From the NCBI RefSeq assembly GCF_001552275.1, contig NZ_BCQW01000004.1, positions 62,001 through 126,000 on the forward strand: 64,000 bases of DNA. The letters run 5' to 3'. Below, piece after piece: positions 38,901 to 47,084 of this stretch (within the stretch, counting starts at the first letter, position 1; each line of letters starts with the position of its first letter). The notes beneath the pieces were generated by a model, which saw only the letters and a program-made list of their open reading frames with translations, did not search any database and had not been told where the DNA came from. The position numbers and the translations under genes were made by a program. The DNA comes from Amphibacillus sediminis NBRC 103570 (GTDB taxonomy: Bacteria; Bacillota; Bacilli; Bacillales; Amphibacillaceae).

Positions 38901-40230
38901 ATATCAGGTTTATGCCACTGAGTATATCCTCACCCATCCCATAGCAGCAGTGCTTTTAGATATGGGATTAGGTAAGAGTGTCATTACCTTAACTGCCATC
39001 TTTGATTTAACACTGGATAGTTTTCTTGTTCGTAAGGTTCTGGTCATTGCACCTCTTCGAGTAGCCAGAGATACATGGCCTGCAGAGCTTGAAAAGTGGG
39101 ATCACCTAAAAGGTCTTAAATACACCGTAGCAGTTGGCTCTGAGGTACAGAGGAAAACAGCCCTTATGAAAAGAGCTCAGGTATACATCATCAATCGAGA
39201 AAATGTCGAATGGCTAATTTCTAGAAGTGCCATACCCTTTGATTTTGACATGGTAGTAATCGATGAGCTGTCATCCTTCAAATCCCATCAAGCGAAACGG
39301 TTTAAAAGCCTACTTAAAGTCAGGCCAAAGATTAAAAGGATCGTAGGGCTTACCGGAACGCCATCATCCAATGGACTGATGGATTTATGGGCTGAGTATC
39401 GCCTGCTGGATATGGGACAGCGATTGGGCAGGTTTATTGGCAGATATCGAGAGGACTTTTTCGTACCAGATAAACGCAATCAGCAAGTGATCTTCTCCTA
39501 CAAACCAAAACCGGGAGCAGAAGAAGCTATTTATAGGCTCATATCTGACATCACTATTAGCATGAAAGGGACAGACTACCTGAAGTTGCCGGAGTTGGTT
39601 ATAAACGAAGTGCCAGTGAAGCTTTCTGAAAAAGAAATGAAAACTATCGACACTATGAAGCGGGATTTAATTACAACGGTGAAAGGTGAGGATATTACTG
39701 CTGCTAATGCAGCAGCTCTTTCAGGAAAGCTCCTGCAGATGGCAAACGGAGCAGTCTATGATGATCAAGGTGTAGTTATTCATATACATGACCGTAAGCT
39801 GGATGCACTGGAAGACTTAATCGAAGCCGCTAATGGCAAACCAGTTCTAATTGCTTATTGGTTTAAGCATGATTTATCTCGAATACAAAAGCGCTTTGAA
39901 GTTGAGGTATTATCCACTAGCGATTCTATTAAAAGGTGGAATGATGGAGAAATCCCCATTGCAGTCATCCATCCAGCATCAGCAGGCCATGGACTGAACT
40001 TGCAAGCTGGAGGTTCAACTCTTGTATGGTTTGGCCTGACTTGGAGCTTGGAGCTTTACCAGCAAACCAATGCCCGTCTTTGGCGTCAAGGACAAAATGA
40101 AACGGTAGTGATCCATCACCTGATTGCCAAAGGCACCATTGATGAGCGTGTAATGAAAGCTTTAAAAGATAAAGACAATACCCAATCCGCACTGATAGAT
40201 GCGGTAAAAGCAACACTAAAGGAGGTCTGA
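38881..40230 (+). CDS. SNF2-family DEAD-like helicase
   Basis: A 449-residue superfamily 2 translocase. It has DMGLGKSVITL at 27-37 (Walker A), VVIDELSSFK near 125 (Walker B with DELS), GLTGTPSSNG, and the C-terminal ARLWRQGQ with IHHLIAKGTIDERV, the SNF2 pattern. No additional domains. The start at 38881 follows GGAGGG; the overlap with the VRR-NUC gene suggests they work as a pair, a common phage arrangement. Confidence 0.92.
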   Translation: MKYKPHEYQVYATEYILTHPIAAVLLDMGLGKSVITLTAIFDLTLDSFLVRKVLVIAPLRVARDTWPAELEKWDHLKGLKYTVAVGSEVQRKTALMKRAQVYIINRENVEWLISRSAIPFDFDMVVIDELSSFKSHQAKRFKSLLKVRPKIKRIVGLTGTPSSNGLMDLWAEYRLLDMGQRLGRFIGRYREDFFVPDKRNQQVIFSYKPKPGAEEAIYRLISDITISMKGTDYLKLPELVINEVPVKLSEKEMKTIDTMKRDLITTVKGEDITAANAAALSGKLLQMANGAVYDDQGVVIHIHDRKLDALEDLIEAANGKPVLIAYWFKHDLSRIQKRFEVEVLSTSDSIKRWNDGEIPIAVIHPASAGHGLNLQAGGSTLVWFGLTWSLELYQQTNARLWRQGQNETVVIHHLIAKGTIDERVMKALKDKDNTQSALIDAVKATLKEV

Positions 40231-40234
40231 TACG

Positions 40235-40693
40235 ATGAACATTGTCTGGCAGTATTTAGATAAAAGAGCAGCGGCAATTAATGCCTTAAAAGATTACAGC
40301 AGCATGAAGTACATCATAGAACATACTGATGAGGACATTGCTACTCTCAACGAAGAAATGAGTTCCACTGCTTCTCCAGTTCTAAATGGCATGCCATCGA
40401 CCCATGATCCAAAAGCAGGAGAGAAAAGGCTCATTGCCTGCATCAATGAAATTGATGTATTGAAAGAACGCTATCGTCAAGCACTGGAATACATGGACTG
40501 GTTTCAACCGGCGTGGGATGCCTTAACGGAGGATGAACAGTATGTGTTAAAGGAGTTCTATTTGGATGATGAACAAAAGCAGATAGATGCAGTGTATAAC
40601 ATTTGTGACCGCTTTAACATTGAACGTTCCTCTGCATACAACAAGAAGAATCGGGCGCTTCAGCATCTAGCGCTACTGCTCTATGGAAAGTAA
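40235..40693 (+). CDS. Late-gene regulator, sigma-like HTH (RinA/ArpU type)
   Basis: A 152-residue protein. A helical N-terminal part is followed by an HTH: ALTEDEQYVLKEFYL, then YNICDRFNIERSSAYNKKNRAL, resembling sigma region 4 and the DUF1492/RinA/ArpU late regulators. Position just before the HNH nuclease and terminase genes supports a role in switching on packaging and structural genes. Site AAAGGAGG precedes the ATG. Confidence 0.72.
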   Translation: MNIVWQYLDKRAAAINALKDYSSMKYIIEHTDEDIATLNEEMSSTASPVLNGMPSTHDPKAGEKRLIACINEIDVLKERYRQALEYMDWFQPAWDALTEDEQYVLKEFYLDDEQKQIDAVYNICDRFNIERSSAYNKKNRALQHLALLLYGK

Positions 40694-40754
40694 TGAGTAA
40701 TATCGTGGACGATTTTATTAGAAATCGGTTATACAATGGTATTGTGAAAAACTG

Positions 40755-40792
40755 TAGAGAGCCTTCGTGGAAAAACCGCGGGGGCTTTTTCT
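40755..40792 (+). terminator. Terminator before the packaging genes
   Basis: AGAGCCTTCGTGG and CCGCGGGGGCTTTTT form a stem with a loop of five A and a final T-run. It separates early from late transcription. Confidence 0.75.
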
Positions 40793-40813
40793 ATACCCAA
40801 ATGGAGGTGCGAA

Positions 40814-41173
40814 ATGCCAAGGAAACCTAAACGACCATGCTCTTCTCCTGGTTGTCCTGAGCTGACAGATGAACGCTTTTGTCCGGAGCATGCCAAAAAG
40901 GAAGCTTCACGATATGAAAAATATCAGCGCGATCCAGAGACGAGGAAGCGTTATGGTCGTGCGTGGAAAAGAATACGTGACGGTTACATCACAGCCCATC
41001 CTCTGTGTGAAGAGTGCAAAAGGCAGGGAAAGCTGACACCGGCTGCTGAAGTGCATCACATCCTTCCTTTGTCGCGAGGGGGAACACACGATGAAAGTAA
41101 CTTGATGGCTCTTTGTACTCCTTGTCACTCTGCCATCACAGCAAGAGATGGAGACCGTTGGCCATCCCGATAG
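40814..41173 (+). CDS. HNH endonuclease of the packaging module
   Basis: A 119-residue nuclease. EVHHILPLSRGGTHDESNLM is the HNH core near residues 80-100, with zinc cysteines CEEC before and CTPC after. An additional Cys-rich start (CSSPGCPELTDERFC) is typical of the phage versions. Next to terminase genes, this class helps the terminase cut cohesive-end DNA. Confidence 0.92.
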   Translation: MPRKPKRPCSSPGCPELTDERFCPEHAKKEASRYEKYQRDPETRKRYGRAWKRIRDGYITAHPLCEECKRQGKLTPAAEVHHILPLSRGGTHDESNLMALCTPCHSAITARDGDRWPSR

Positions 41174-41285
41174 GGGGAGTCGAATCTCTACAGCCTTTTA
41201 AGTGGACAACGGGCGTGGGGCTTCGTGCAAAAAGTCGCAGTTTCAAACGGGGTAATACCCCCTTAATAAGAAAAGAGGTGAGTTA
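41174..41285. other. Candidate cos region
   Basis: The 112-base gap between the HNH and small terminase genes has GGGGTA-A-TACCCC (41249-41261), a near-palindrome in a GC-rich patch. HNH-containing packaging modules usually have cos here. The cut site cannot be read from sequence. Confidence 0.35.
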
Positions 41286-41837
41286 ATGGCCAAAGATGGT
41301 ACAAATCGAGGTGGTGCCCGTATTGGATCTGGCCAGAAAAAGAAAGCACTTATAGATAAAATTGCTGAGGGAAATCCCGGAAAAAGAAAACTGGAAGTTG
41401 TTGAATTTAAAAATACCGCAGAACTTCAAGGGCAGGAGATGCCACAGCCAAGGGCTATGCTTTCAGCAGTACAAAAGGATGGTAAAACCTTAGTAGCTAG
41501 CGAAATTTATGAGCTTACGTGGAAATGGCTTGAGGAGCGAGGGTGTGCACATCTAGTTCTACCACAGCTATTAGAAAGATATGCCATGAGTGCTGCTAGG
41601 TGGATACAGTGTGAGGAAGCAATAAGTGAGTTTGGTTTTCTTGCTAAGCATCCAACTACTGGCAACGCTATCCAAAGTCCATACGTTTCCATGAGCCATA
41701 ATTTTATGAGTCAAACCAACAGACTCTGGATAGAAATATATCAGATTGTTCGTGAAAACTGTGCGACAGAGTATTCCGGTACAAATCCACAGGATGATGT
41801 GATGGAACGACTGTTGACTGCCCGTAGAGGTAAATAA
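41286..41837 (+). CDS. Terminase small subunit, P27 family
   Basis: A 183-residue DNA-recognition subunit of the packaging motor. The glycine/lysine-rich start (GGARIGSGQKKK) and GNPGKRKLEV match P27. The helical end YVSMSHNFMSQTNRLWIEIYQI is typical. Unlike most phages, the large subunit is not next to it but about 5.2 kb away. Confidence 0.88.
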   Translation: MAKDGTNRGGARIGSGQKKKALIDKIAEGNPGKRKLEVVEFKNTAELQGQEMPQPRAMLSAVQKDGKTLVASEIYELTWKWLEERGCAHLVLPQLLERYAMSAARWIQCEEAISEFGFLAKHPTTGNAIQSPYVSMSHNFMSQTNRLWIEIYQIVRENCATEYSGTNPQDDVMERLLTARRGK

Positions 41838-41854
41838 TAATAAGGAGATGTGAG

Positions 41855-43030
41855 ATGAGTAAGAGATATTTAACAGCAGAAAGTGTATGTGCAGGACATC
41901 CTGATAAACTGTGCGATATTATTGCTGATAATATTTTGGATGAATGCTTTAGAAGAGATAAAGCGTCACGCGTAGCGTGTGAGGTTATGGCTACTAAAGG
42001 GAAAATTATCGTGGCGGGCGAGATCTCCTGCAGCGAGAAAATTGATATCAGATACATTGTCAGGAATGTATTAAAACAAGTGGGTTATAATCCTTTGAAA
42101 TTTTTGATTTATGTATATGTACACAATCAAAGTCCTGATATTGCAGCTGGTGTAAATACTGCACTGGAAGCACGAAATGGTGTAAACGAACAATATGGTT
42201 CTGTCGGTGCCGGAGATCAAGGGACCATGTATGGGTATGCCACAATAGAAACTAGAGAAATGCTTCCCCTTCCCCTTGTCTTATCTCATCGAATTGTAAA
42301 GAGACTAGATGAGGCAAGGAAAGGTAAACTTATTAAAGGTATCCTTCCCGATGGAAAAGCACAGGTGACCATTGAGTATAATGATGATGTTCCAGTGAGA
42401 GTTAAGACCATTGTAGTGTCAGTTCAGCATGAAAAGAATAAAACTCAGGAAGAGTTAAAATCAGATATTCTAAATAATGTGTTATGGCAGTGTTTTGAGG
42501 ATTTCCCTTTTGATGATGAAACAGAAATTCTTATTAATCCATCTGGACAGTTTGTATTAGGAGGACCTGCTGCAGATACAGGTTTAACTGGAAGAAAGAT
42601 CATGGTGGATACTTATGGTGGACTTGCATCACATGGTGGCGGAGCACTTTGTGGGAAAGATCCGACCAAAGTTGACCGAAGCGGAGCTTACATGGCTAGG
42701 TATATTGCTAAACATATTGTGTGGTGTGATTTGGCAGAGAAATGTGAAGTGGCTATTTCCTATGCCATTGGCAAGGCAAATCCTGTAGCTTTTTCTATAA
42801 ATACTTTTGGAACCGGAACAGTTCCTGATGAGATTTTAGCCCTTGCAGCTCAGGAGGTTTTTAACCTTAGACCAGCAGCAATTATTGAAAAGCTGCATCT
42901 AAGAAATATCCTCTACTCGGATACAGCGGTTTACGGGCATTTTAACAGCTACCTGTTTCCTTGGGAGGATGTTAATAGATACAGCAAGTTAAGGGAGGTG
43001 GTGGAAAAGTATGCTAATAGAGAAGATTAA
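41855..43030 (+). CDS. metK: Phage-encoded S-adenosylmethionine synthetase
   Basis: A 391-residue enzyme making SAM from methionine and ATP. HPDKLCD is at 15-21, GAGDQG at 118-123, and GGGALCGKDPTKVDRS at 271-286, so the ATP- and phosphate-binding loops are intact (the second has ALCG where most have AFSG). Full-length MetK is close to 390-400 residues. It ends 20 bases inside the methylase gene, so they are coupled: SAM supply and DNA methylation from one transcript. It is a phage copy within late genes, not the host housekeeping gene. Confidence 0.92.
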   Translation: MSKRYLTAESVCAGHPDKLCDIIADNILDECFRRDKASRVACEVMATKGKIIVAGEISCSEKIDIRYIVRNVLKQVGYNPLKFLIYVYVHNQSPDIAAGVNTALEARNGVNEQYGSVGAGDQGTMYGYATIETREMLPLPLVLSHRIVKRLDEARKGKLIKGILPDGKAQVTIEYNDDVPVRVKTIVVSVQHEKNKTQEELKSDILNNVLWQCFEDFPFDDETEILINPSGQFVLGGPAADTGLTGRKIMVDTYGGLASHGGGALCGKDPTKVDRSGAYMARYIAKHIVWCDLAEKCEVAISYAIGKANPVAFSINTFGTGTVPDEILALAAQEVFNLRPAAIIEKLHLRNILYSDTAVYGHFNSYLFPWEDVNRYSKLREVVEKYANRED

Positions 43031-44255
43031 AACGGAGCTACTAATCCCTGCTGATTATAATCCTAGAAAGGACTTAAAGCCAGGAGATCCAGAATATGAG
43101 AAACTTAAACGCTCTCTTGAGGAGTTTGGATATGTCGAACCGGTTATTTGGAATAAGACCACAGGCAGAGTCATCGGAGGTCATCAGCGTTTGAAGATCC
43201 TGCTGAGTATGGGCATGGATGAGATAGAATGCGTGGTTGTTGAAATGGATGAGGATAAGGAAAAGGCTCTCAATATCGCATTAAATAAAATAAGTGGCGA
43301 TTGGGATAAGGAAAAACTGGCACTTCTCATCACAGACTTAAACGCCGCAGACTTTGATGTATCTCTCACAGGTTTTGACCCCGGAGAGCTGGATGATCTT
43401 TTCAAGGATACGTTGAAAGACAAAATAAGAGAAGATGATTTCGATGTGGACAGCGAGCTGAGTAAGCCCGCTGTTTCGCGTTTAGGAGATGTATGGATAC
43501 TTGGTAAGCACAGACTGGTATGTGGAGACAGCACAAAAAAAGAAACATATAACATTTTAATGGAAGGAAAGGTCGCCAATCTGGTGGTAACTGATCCCCC
43601 ATACAATGTCAACTATGAAGGAACCGCTGGGAAAATCAAAAATGATAATATGGCCAATGACGCATTTTATCAATTTTTATTAGATGCCTTTAAGAATATC
43701 GAATCGGTATTGGCATCAGATGGAAGTATATATGTTTTCCATGCTGATACAGAAGGACTTAATTTTAGAAAAGCCTTTGTTGACGCAGGCTTTTATCTTT
43801 CCGGTACTTGTATTTGGAAGAAACAGTCATTGGTTCTTGGAAGATCCCCTTATCAGTGGCAGCATGAACCGGTGCTATTCGGTTGGAAAAAGAAGGGGAA
43901 GCATCTCTGGTATTCAGACCGTAAGCAATCAACCATTTGGGAATTTGATAAGCCGAAAAAGAATGCAGATCATCCGACTATGAAGCCCATTGCTTTAATT
44001 GCCTACCCCATTATGAATTCTAGCCTTACTAATAGTATCGTACTTGATCCTTTTGGAGGTTCTGGCTCGACGCTGATTGCCTGTGAACAGACCGATAGAA
44101 TTTGCTATACCATCGAGCTGGATGAAAAGTACTGCGATGTTATTGTGAAGCGTTACATCGAGCAGGTTGGCACAGATAAAGAGGTATATGTCATTCGAGA
44201 AAAAGAGAAGATTCCATTTAATGTGGCAGCCACATCTTCTGATGAATTAGATTGA
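43011..44255 (+). CDS. ParB-like domain fused to DNA methyltransferase
   Basis: A 414-residue protein. Residues ~5-105 are a ParB/sulfiredoxin-type domain (YNPRKDLKPGD, RVIGGHQRLKIL). From about 160 it is a DNA methyltransferase: DPPYNVNYEG at 195-204 and LDPFGGSGSTLIACE near 345-360, the beta order (N4-cytosine or N6-adenine). The role is probably to protect phage DNA from restriction. It overlaps metK. The specificity is unknown. Confidence 0.9.
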   Translation: MLIEKIKTELLIPADYNPRKDLKPGDPEYEKLKRSLEEFGYVEPVIWNKTTGRVIGGHQRLKILLSMGMDEIECVVVEMDEDKEKALNIALNKISGDWDKEKLALLITDLNAADFDVSLTGFDPGELDDLFKDTLKDKIREDDFDVDSELSKPAVSRLGDVWILGKHRLVCGDSTKKETYNILMEGKVANLVVTDPPYNVNYEGTAGKIKNDNMANDAFYQFLLDAFKNIESVLASDGSIYVFHADTEGLNFRKAFVDAGFYLSGTCIWKKQSLVLGRSPYQWQHEPVLFGWKKKGKHLWYSDRKQSTIWEFDKPKKNADHPTMKPIALIAYPIMNSSLTNSIVLDPFGGSGSTLIACEQTDRICYTIELDEKYCDVIVKRYIEQVGTDKEVYVIREKEKIPFNVAATSSDELD

Positions 44256-44293
44256 TAGAGCAAGTTTTAAATTCATTTTTGCACAGAAATAAC

Positions 44294-44322
44294 TTGCTAT
44301 TGTATAGCGTTAGAGTGATATA
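44294..44322 (+). promoter_or_regulatory. Promoter-like repeated element, copy 1
   Basis: TTGCTA, 17 bases, GATATA. The surrounding words CTTGCTATT and TAGAGTGATATATG recur with identical spacing at 45343-45371. The -10 is weak against TATAAT, so a phage activator may be needed. Confidence 0.5.
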
Positions 44323-44355
44323 TGGTACTACCAAATAAGAAAGGTGGTATGTAGG

Positions 44356-45048
44356 ATGAAAATTGAATTTAATCGTACTGGTGGTGAGAGAAAGGCCCTC
44401 GTTACTGCGATTGGAAAAGTACTAGGTGAAAAGCCTGAATACAAAGGCGCACCAACATTTATTTATCAAATAGGCAGATTTGAAGTGGATAAGGAAGGTG
44501 CTCTTATTTTTGATGAGGGTGTTGTGGGCGAAAAAGCGGTCAAACTGCTTGATGAACTTAATAGTCGAGGATTTACTTATGTGAAACCAGAAGGCCTGGA
44601 ACAGGGGCTTACAGATAATACAGATTTGTTGGTAATTGAAATACCTAAGGAAAACTTCACCGACATTGCCTTAAGTAACTTGGAAAAGATTCTGGAAAGC
44701 AAAGGAGATCTCATTAAAAAAGCACTTGGAGTAGAGGAATTACCTATTGAGCAAACAGAGGAAACTCTACGATTCCCTTGGTTTTCCTTTGATGAAGATG
44801 CTGAGAAAGTTAAAGCTTACACGCATTTCATTACAGCCCTTTGTGATATGGCAAAAAAACAGAAGAGAATCACTGCCACAGCTAAGGAAGTGGATAATGA
44901 AAAGTATGCCTTTCGTTGTTTTCTGTTAAGGTTAGGATTTATCGGTGAAGAATACAAGGCCGCAAGAAAGATACTCCTTTCCAAACTGAACGGAAGTTCT
45001 GCATTTAAAAGTGTAGTTGCTAAGCAGGAGGAGGTAGATGGAATTTGA
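44356..45048 (+). CDS. Unknown phage protein sharing its C terminus with the amidoligase
   Basis: A 230-residue protein of unknown function. The N-terminal part (KIEFNRTGGERKALVTAIGK, FIYQIGRFEVDKEGAL) looks like a domain found in Firmicutes mobile elements, without a known role. The last ~50 residues, from NEKYAFRCFLLRLGFIG, closely match the end of the amidoligase 1 kb downstream (18 of 39 identical by eye). I start it at 44356, with AAAGGTGG upstream; a GTG at 44344 is possible. Its upstream promoter-like element is also shared with that gene. Confidence 0.65.
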   Translation: MKIEFNRTGGERKALVTAIGKVLGEKPEYKGAPTFIYQIGRFEVDKEGALIFDEGVVGEKAVKLLDELNSRGFTYVKPEGLEQGLTDNTDLLVIEIPKENFTDIALSNLEKILESKGDLIKKALGVEELPIEQTEETLRFPWFSFDEDAEKVKAYTHFITALCDMAKKQKRITATAKEVDNEKYAFRCFLLRLGFIGEEYKAARKILLSKLNGSSAFKSVVAKQEEVDGI

Positions 45049-45272
45049 AAACCATTAACCCTAATGTCTTAGAACAACTCAGAAGTATCTATAGGCCTGG
45101 AACACGAGTGGTTTTAGTAAAGATGAATGATCCCTATACCAAACTGGAACCTGGGACGAGAGGAACTGTCATTAGTGTAGATGATATTGGAACCATCCAT
45201 GTGAATTGGGACTCTGGAAGCTCATTAGGTATTGTATATGGCGAGGATTCCTGCAGAAGGATTGAAGAATAA
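45045..45272 (+). CDS. DUF4314 protein
   Basis: A 75-residue beta-barrel-like protein of the DUF4314 family: YRPGTRVVLVKM, EPGTRGTV, DIGTIHVNWDSGSSLG. The start codon is TTG, ten bases after AGGAGGAGG. It overlaps the preceding gene by four bases. Found widely in Firmicutes phages next to amidoligase genes; function unknown. Confidence 0.8.
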   Translation: MKTINPNVLEQLRSIYRPGTRVVLVKMNDPYTKLEPGTRGTVISVDDIGTIHVNWDSGSSLGIVYGEDSCRRIEE

Positions 45273-45342
45273 AGCACACGTTTTATCCTGAAAAAGTAAA
45301 GAAAAACTGTGTAAATTATGCTCCTTATATCGAATAATTGTC

Positions 45343-45371
45343 TTGCTATTTAACCCTTTTAGAGTGATATA
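45343..45371 (+). promoter_or_regulatory. Promoter-like repeated element, copy 2
   Basis: TTGCTA, 17 bases, GATATA, with the same flanking words as copy 1. It lies about 50 bases before the amidoligase start. Confidence 0.5.
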
Positions 45372-45417
45372 TGTACATGCCAAAAGGATAAACACACTTT
45401 AAAAGGAGTGAGGTACG

Positions 45418-46317
45418 ATGTTAAGTGCAAAATTCGGAATCGAGATTGAATTTACAGGGATTACAAGGGAAAGGGCAGCCAGAGTTGCTGCAGAGTTTTT
45501 GCAAGGCACTTATAGTGAAGGCGGGACTTACTACGACACTAAGAAGGTAAAAACTCCAGATGGTAGAGTTTGGAGATTTATGTATGATGGGAGCATTCAC
45601 TGTCAAAGAAAAGAAGGTAGAAGAAAAGTAGCTGCAGGTAGAGATTATAGCGTTGAGCTAGTTAGCCCAATCCTAACTTACCGGGAGGACATTGAAACTT
45701 TGCAGGAGCTAGTAAGAAAGCTTCGCAAAGCTGGAGCCTTTACAAATACATCTTGCGGCATTCACATTCATCTAGACGGTGCTGAACATACCCCAAGAAG
45801 TATTCGAAACTTTATAAATATCATTGCAAGTAAAAATGACTTATTTTATAAAGCACTACAGATTGCACCGGAGCGAATGCGCTACTGCAAAAAGATGGAC
45901 AGCATTTTGGTTGAGAAGATGAACCACAAAAAGCCTAAAACCATGAGACAAATTGAGGACATTTGGTACGAGGGTTACAGCGAGAGTAGAAGCACTCATT
46001 ACCACAACAGCCGCTACCATTTCCTCAACCTTCACAGCTTTTTTACCGGAAACCATACAGTTGAACTTAGAGGTTTTAACAGCGAGCTTCATGCTGGAAA
46101 GATGAGAAGCTACATTGTTCTAGCGCTTGCCATCAACCATCAAGCCTTAACACAAAAGTGTGCATCAGCAAAGAAGCCACAGGTGGAGAACGAGAAATTT
46201 GCCATGAGAACCTACCTAAACCGGATTGGTTTCATTGGTGATGAATTTGCAAACTGCAGAGAGCATTTGACCGCAGCACTTTCGGGTTCAGCTGCATGGC
46301 GGTTTCGGGCGGCCTGA
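45418..46317 (+). CDS. Amidoligase-family enzyme
   Basis: A 299-residue ATP-dependent ligase of the glutamine-synthetase-like fold, expected to join an amine to a carboxylate, often on peptides. Metal-binding KFGIEIEF (Glu9, Glu11), SVELVSP (78-84) and GIHIHLD (114-120) are present. The C-terminal 42 residues, from NEKFAMRTYLNRIGFIG, are an additional module also found at the end of the 230-residue protein upstream. It is followed by a gamma-glutamylcyclotransferase gene, a known partnership in phages. Substrate unknown. AAAGGAG lies before the ATG. Confidence 0.88.
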   Translation: MLSAKFGIEIEFTGITRERAARVAAEFLQGTYSEGGTYYDTKKVKTPDGRVWRFMYDGSIHCQRKEGRRKVAAGRDYSVELVSPILTYREDIETLQELVRKLRKAGAFTNTSCGIHIHLDGAEHTPRSIRNFINIIASKNDLFYKALQIAPERMRYCKKMDSILVEKMNHKKPKTMRQIEDIWYEGYSESRSTHYHNSRYHFLNLHSFFTGNHTVELRGFNSELHAGKMRSYIVLALAINHQALTQKCASAKKPQVENEKFAMRTYLNRIGFIGDEFANCREHLTAALSGSAAWRFRAA

Positions 46318-46355
46318 GCTGCCCCTAACCCACAAAGCTAAGAAGGAGGATTACA

Positions 46356-46815
46356 ATGAATAATAAATTATATCTTGCCTATGGCTCCAACCTTAATCTA
46401 AAGCAAATGGCCGACAGATGCCCCACAGCGAAGGTGGTAGGAGCAAGCCAAATCAATGACTACCGCCTATTATTTAGAGGGGCACACGCGGGCGCTGTGG
46501 CGACAATCGAGCCTTTTGAGGGTGGCAACGTACCAGTTTTAGTTTGGGAGATTACACCGACCGATGAAGCGGCACTTGACCGTTACGAGGGGATGGCCGT
46601 TCCTTTATCGCAAGGAAACAATAAAAGTGAAGTTGGGAGGCAAAACCGTCAAGGCAATGGTCTACATCATGAATGATGGTAGACCGCTTGGACAGCCGAG
46701 TTGTTATTATTACAGTACAATTTTAGAAGGCTATAAGAGTGCGGGCTTCGATGTGGAAATCCTGCGCAAAGCTACAACTGATTCAATAGAATCGGAGGAG
46801 GTAGCCAATGAATGA
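46356..46815 (+). pseudogene. Gamma-glutamylcyclotransferase, frameshifted
   Basis: The start, LYLAYGSNLNLKQMADRCP, is the classic AIG2-like/GGCT fold opening (YGSN). Frame 1 runs to a stop at 46674-46676, but its product after DRYEG is nonsense. In the +1 frame from about 46594 the family sequence resumes (WPFLYRKETI, then AMVYIMNDG and YYSTILEGYKSAGF) to a stop at 46813-46815. One extra base in 46587-46593 (GAGGGGA) explains it. The intact product would be about 152 residues. It could be a real mutation, a sequencing error, or less likely programmed. The partner amidoligase is intact. Confidence 0.8.
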
Positions 46816-46996
46816 GATAATTAAGCAACAAATCCTTTCCATCCGAGAAAGTGGAGTCACAAATATGTTTGATGTGGACCGAGTACAGTATGAGGCAAAT
46901 GAACGAGGGTTTTATGAATTGGTAGTCTATTTAATAGACCATAAAGCAGAATATGCCCATTTCATACTGACGGGTGAAGTGGATAAAAAGAAATAA
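46808..46996 (+). CDS. Small phage protein (DUF5049-like)
   Basis: A 62-residue protein. IIKQQILSIRESGVTNMFDV, then VQYEANERGFYELVVYL resembles DUF5049, a small helical family often found at this place in Clostridia and Bacilli phages. It overlaps the cyclotransferase frame by eight bases. GGAGG lies eight bases upstream of the ATG. Function unknown. Confidence 0.7.
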   Translation: MNEIIKQQILSIRESGVTNMFDVDRVQYEANERGFYELVVYLIDHKAEYAHFILTGEVDKKK

Positions 46997-47015
46997 CTAA
47001 ATCTAAATAGGATAG

Positions 47016-47053
47016 AGAAAAGGGCTTCATCTATAGGATTGAGGCTCTTTTCT
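47016..47053 (+). terminator. Hairpin before the large terminase gene
   Basis: AGAAAAGGGCTTCA and TGAGGCTCTTTTCT pair with few mismatches, ending in a T-rich arm. It ends the cargo transcript or reduces it before the structural genes. Confidence 0.7.
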
Positions 47054-47084
47054 TATGTCCTTTTCCATAAAAGGGGCGGTGTTT

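Noticed and set aside
41838-41854. SAM riboswitch before metK
   Set aside because: Only 17 bases separate metK from the terminase gene; there is no room for an aptamer.
43184-43612. 142-codon minus-strand frame, serine-rich
   Set aside because: Antisense to the ParB-methylase gene; low-complexity composition typical of a shadow frame.
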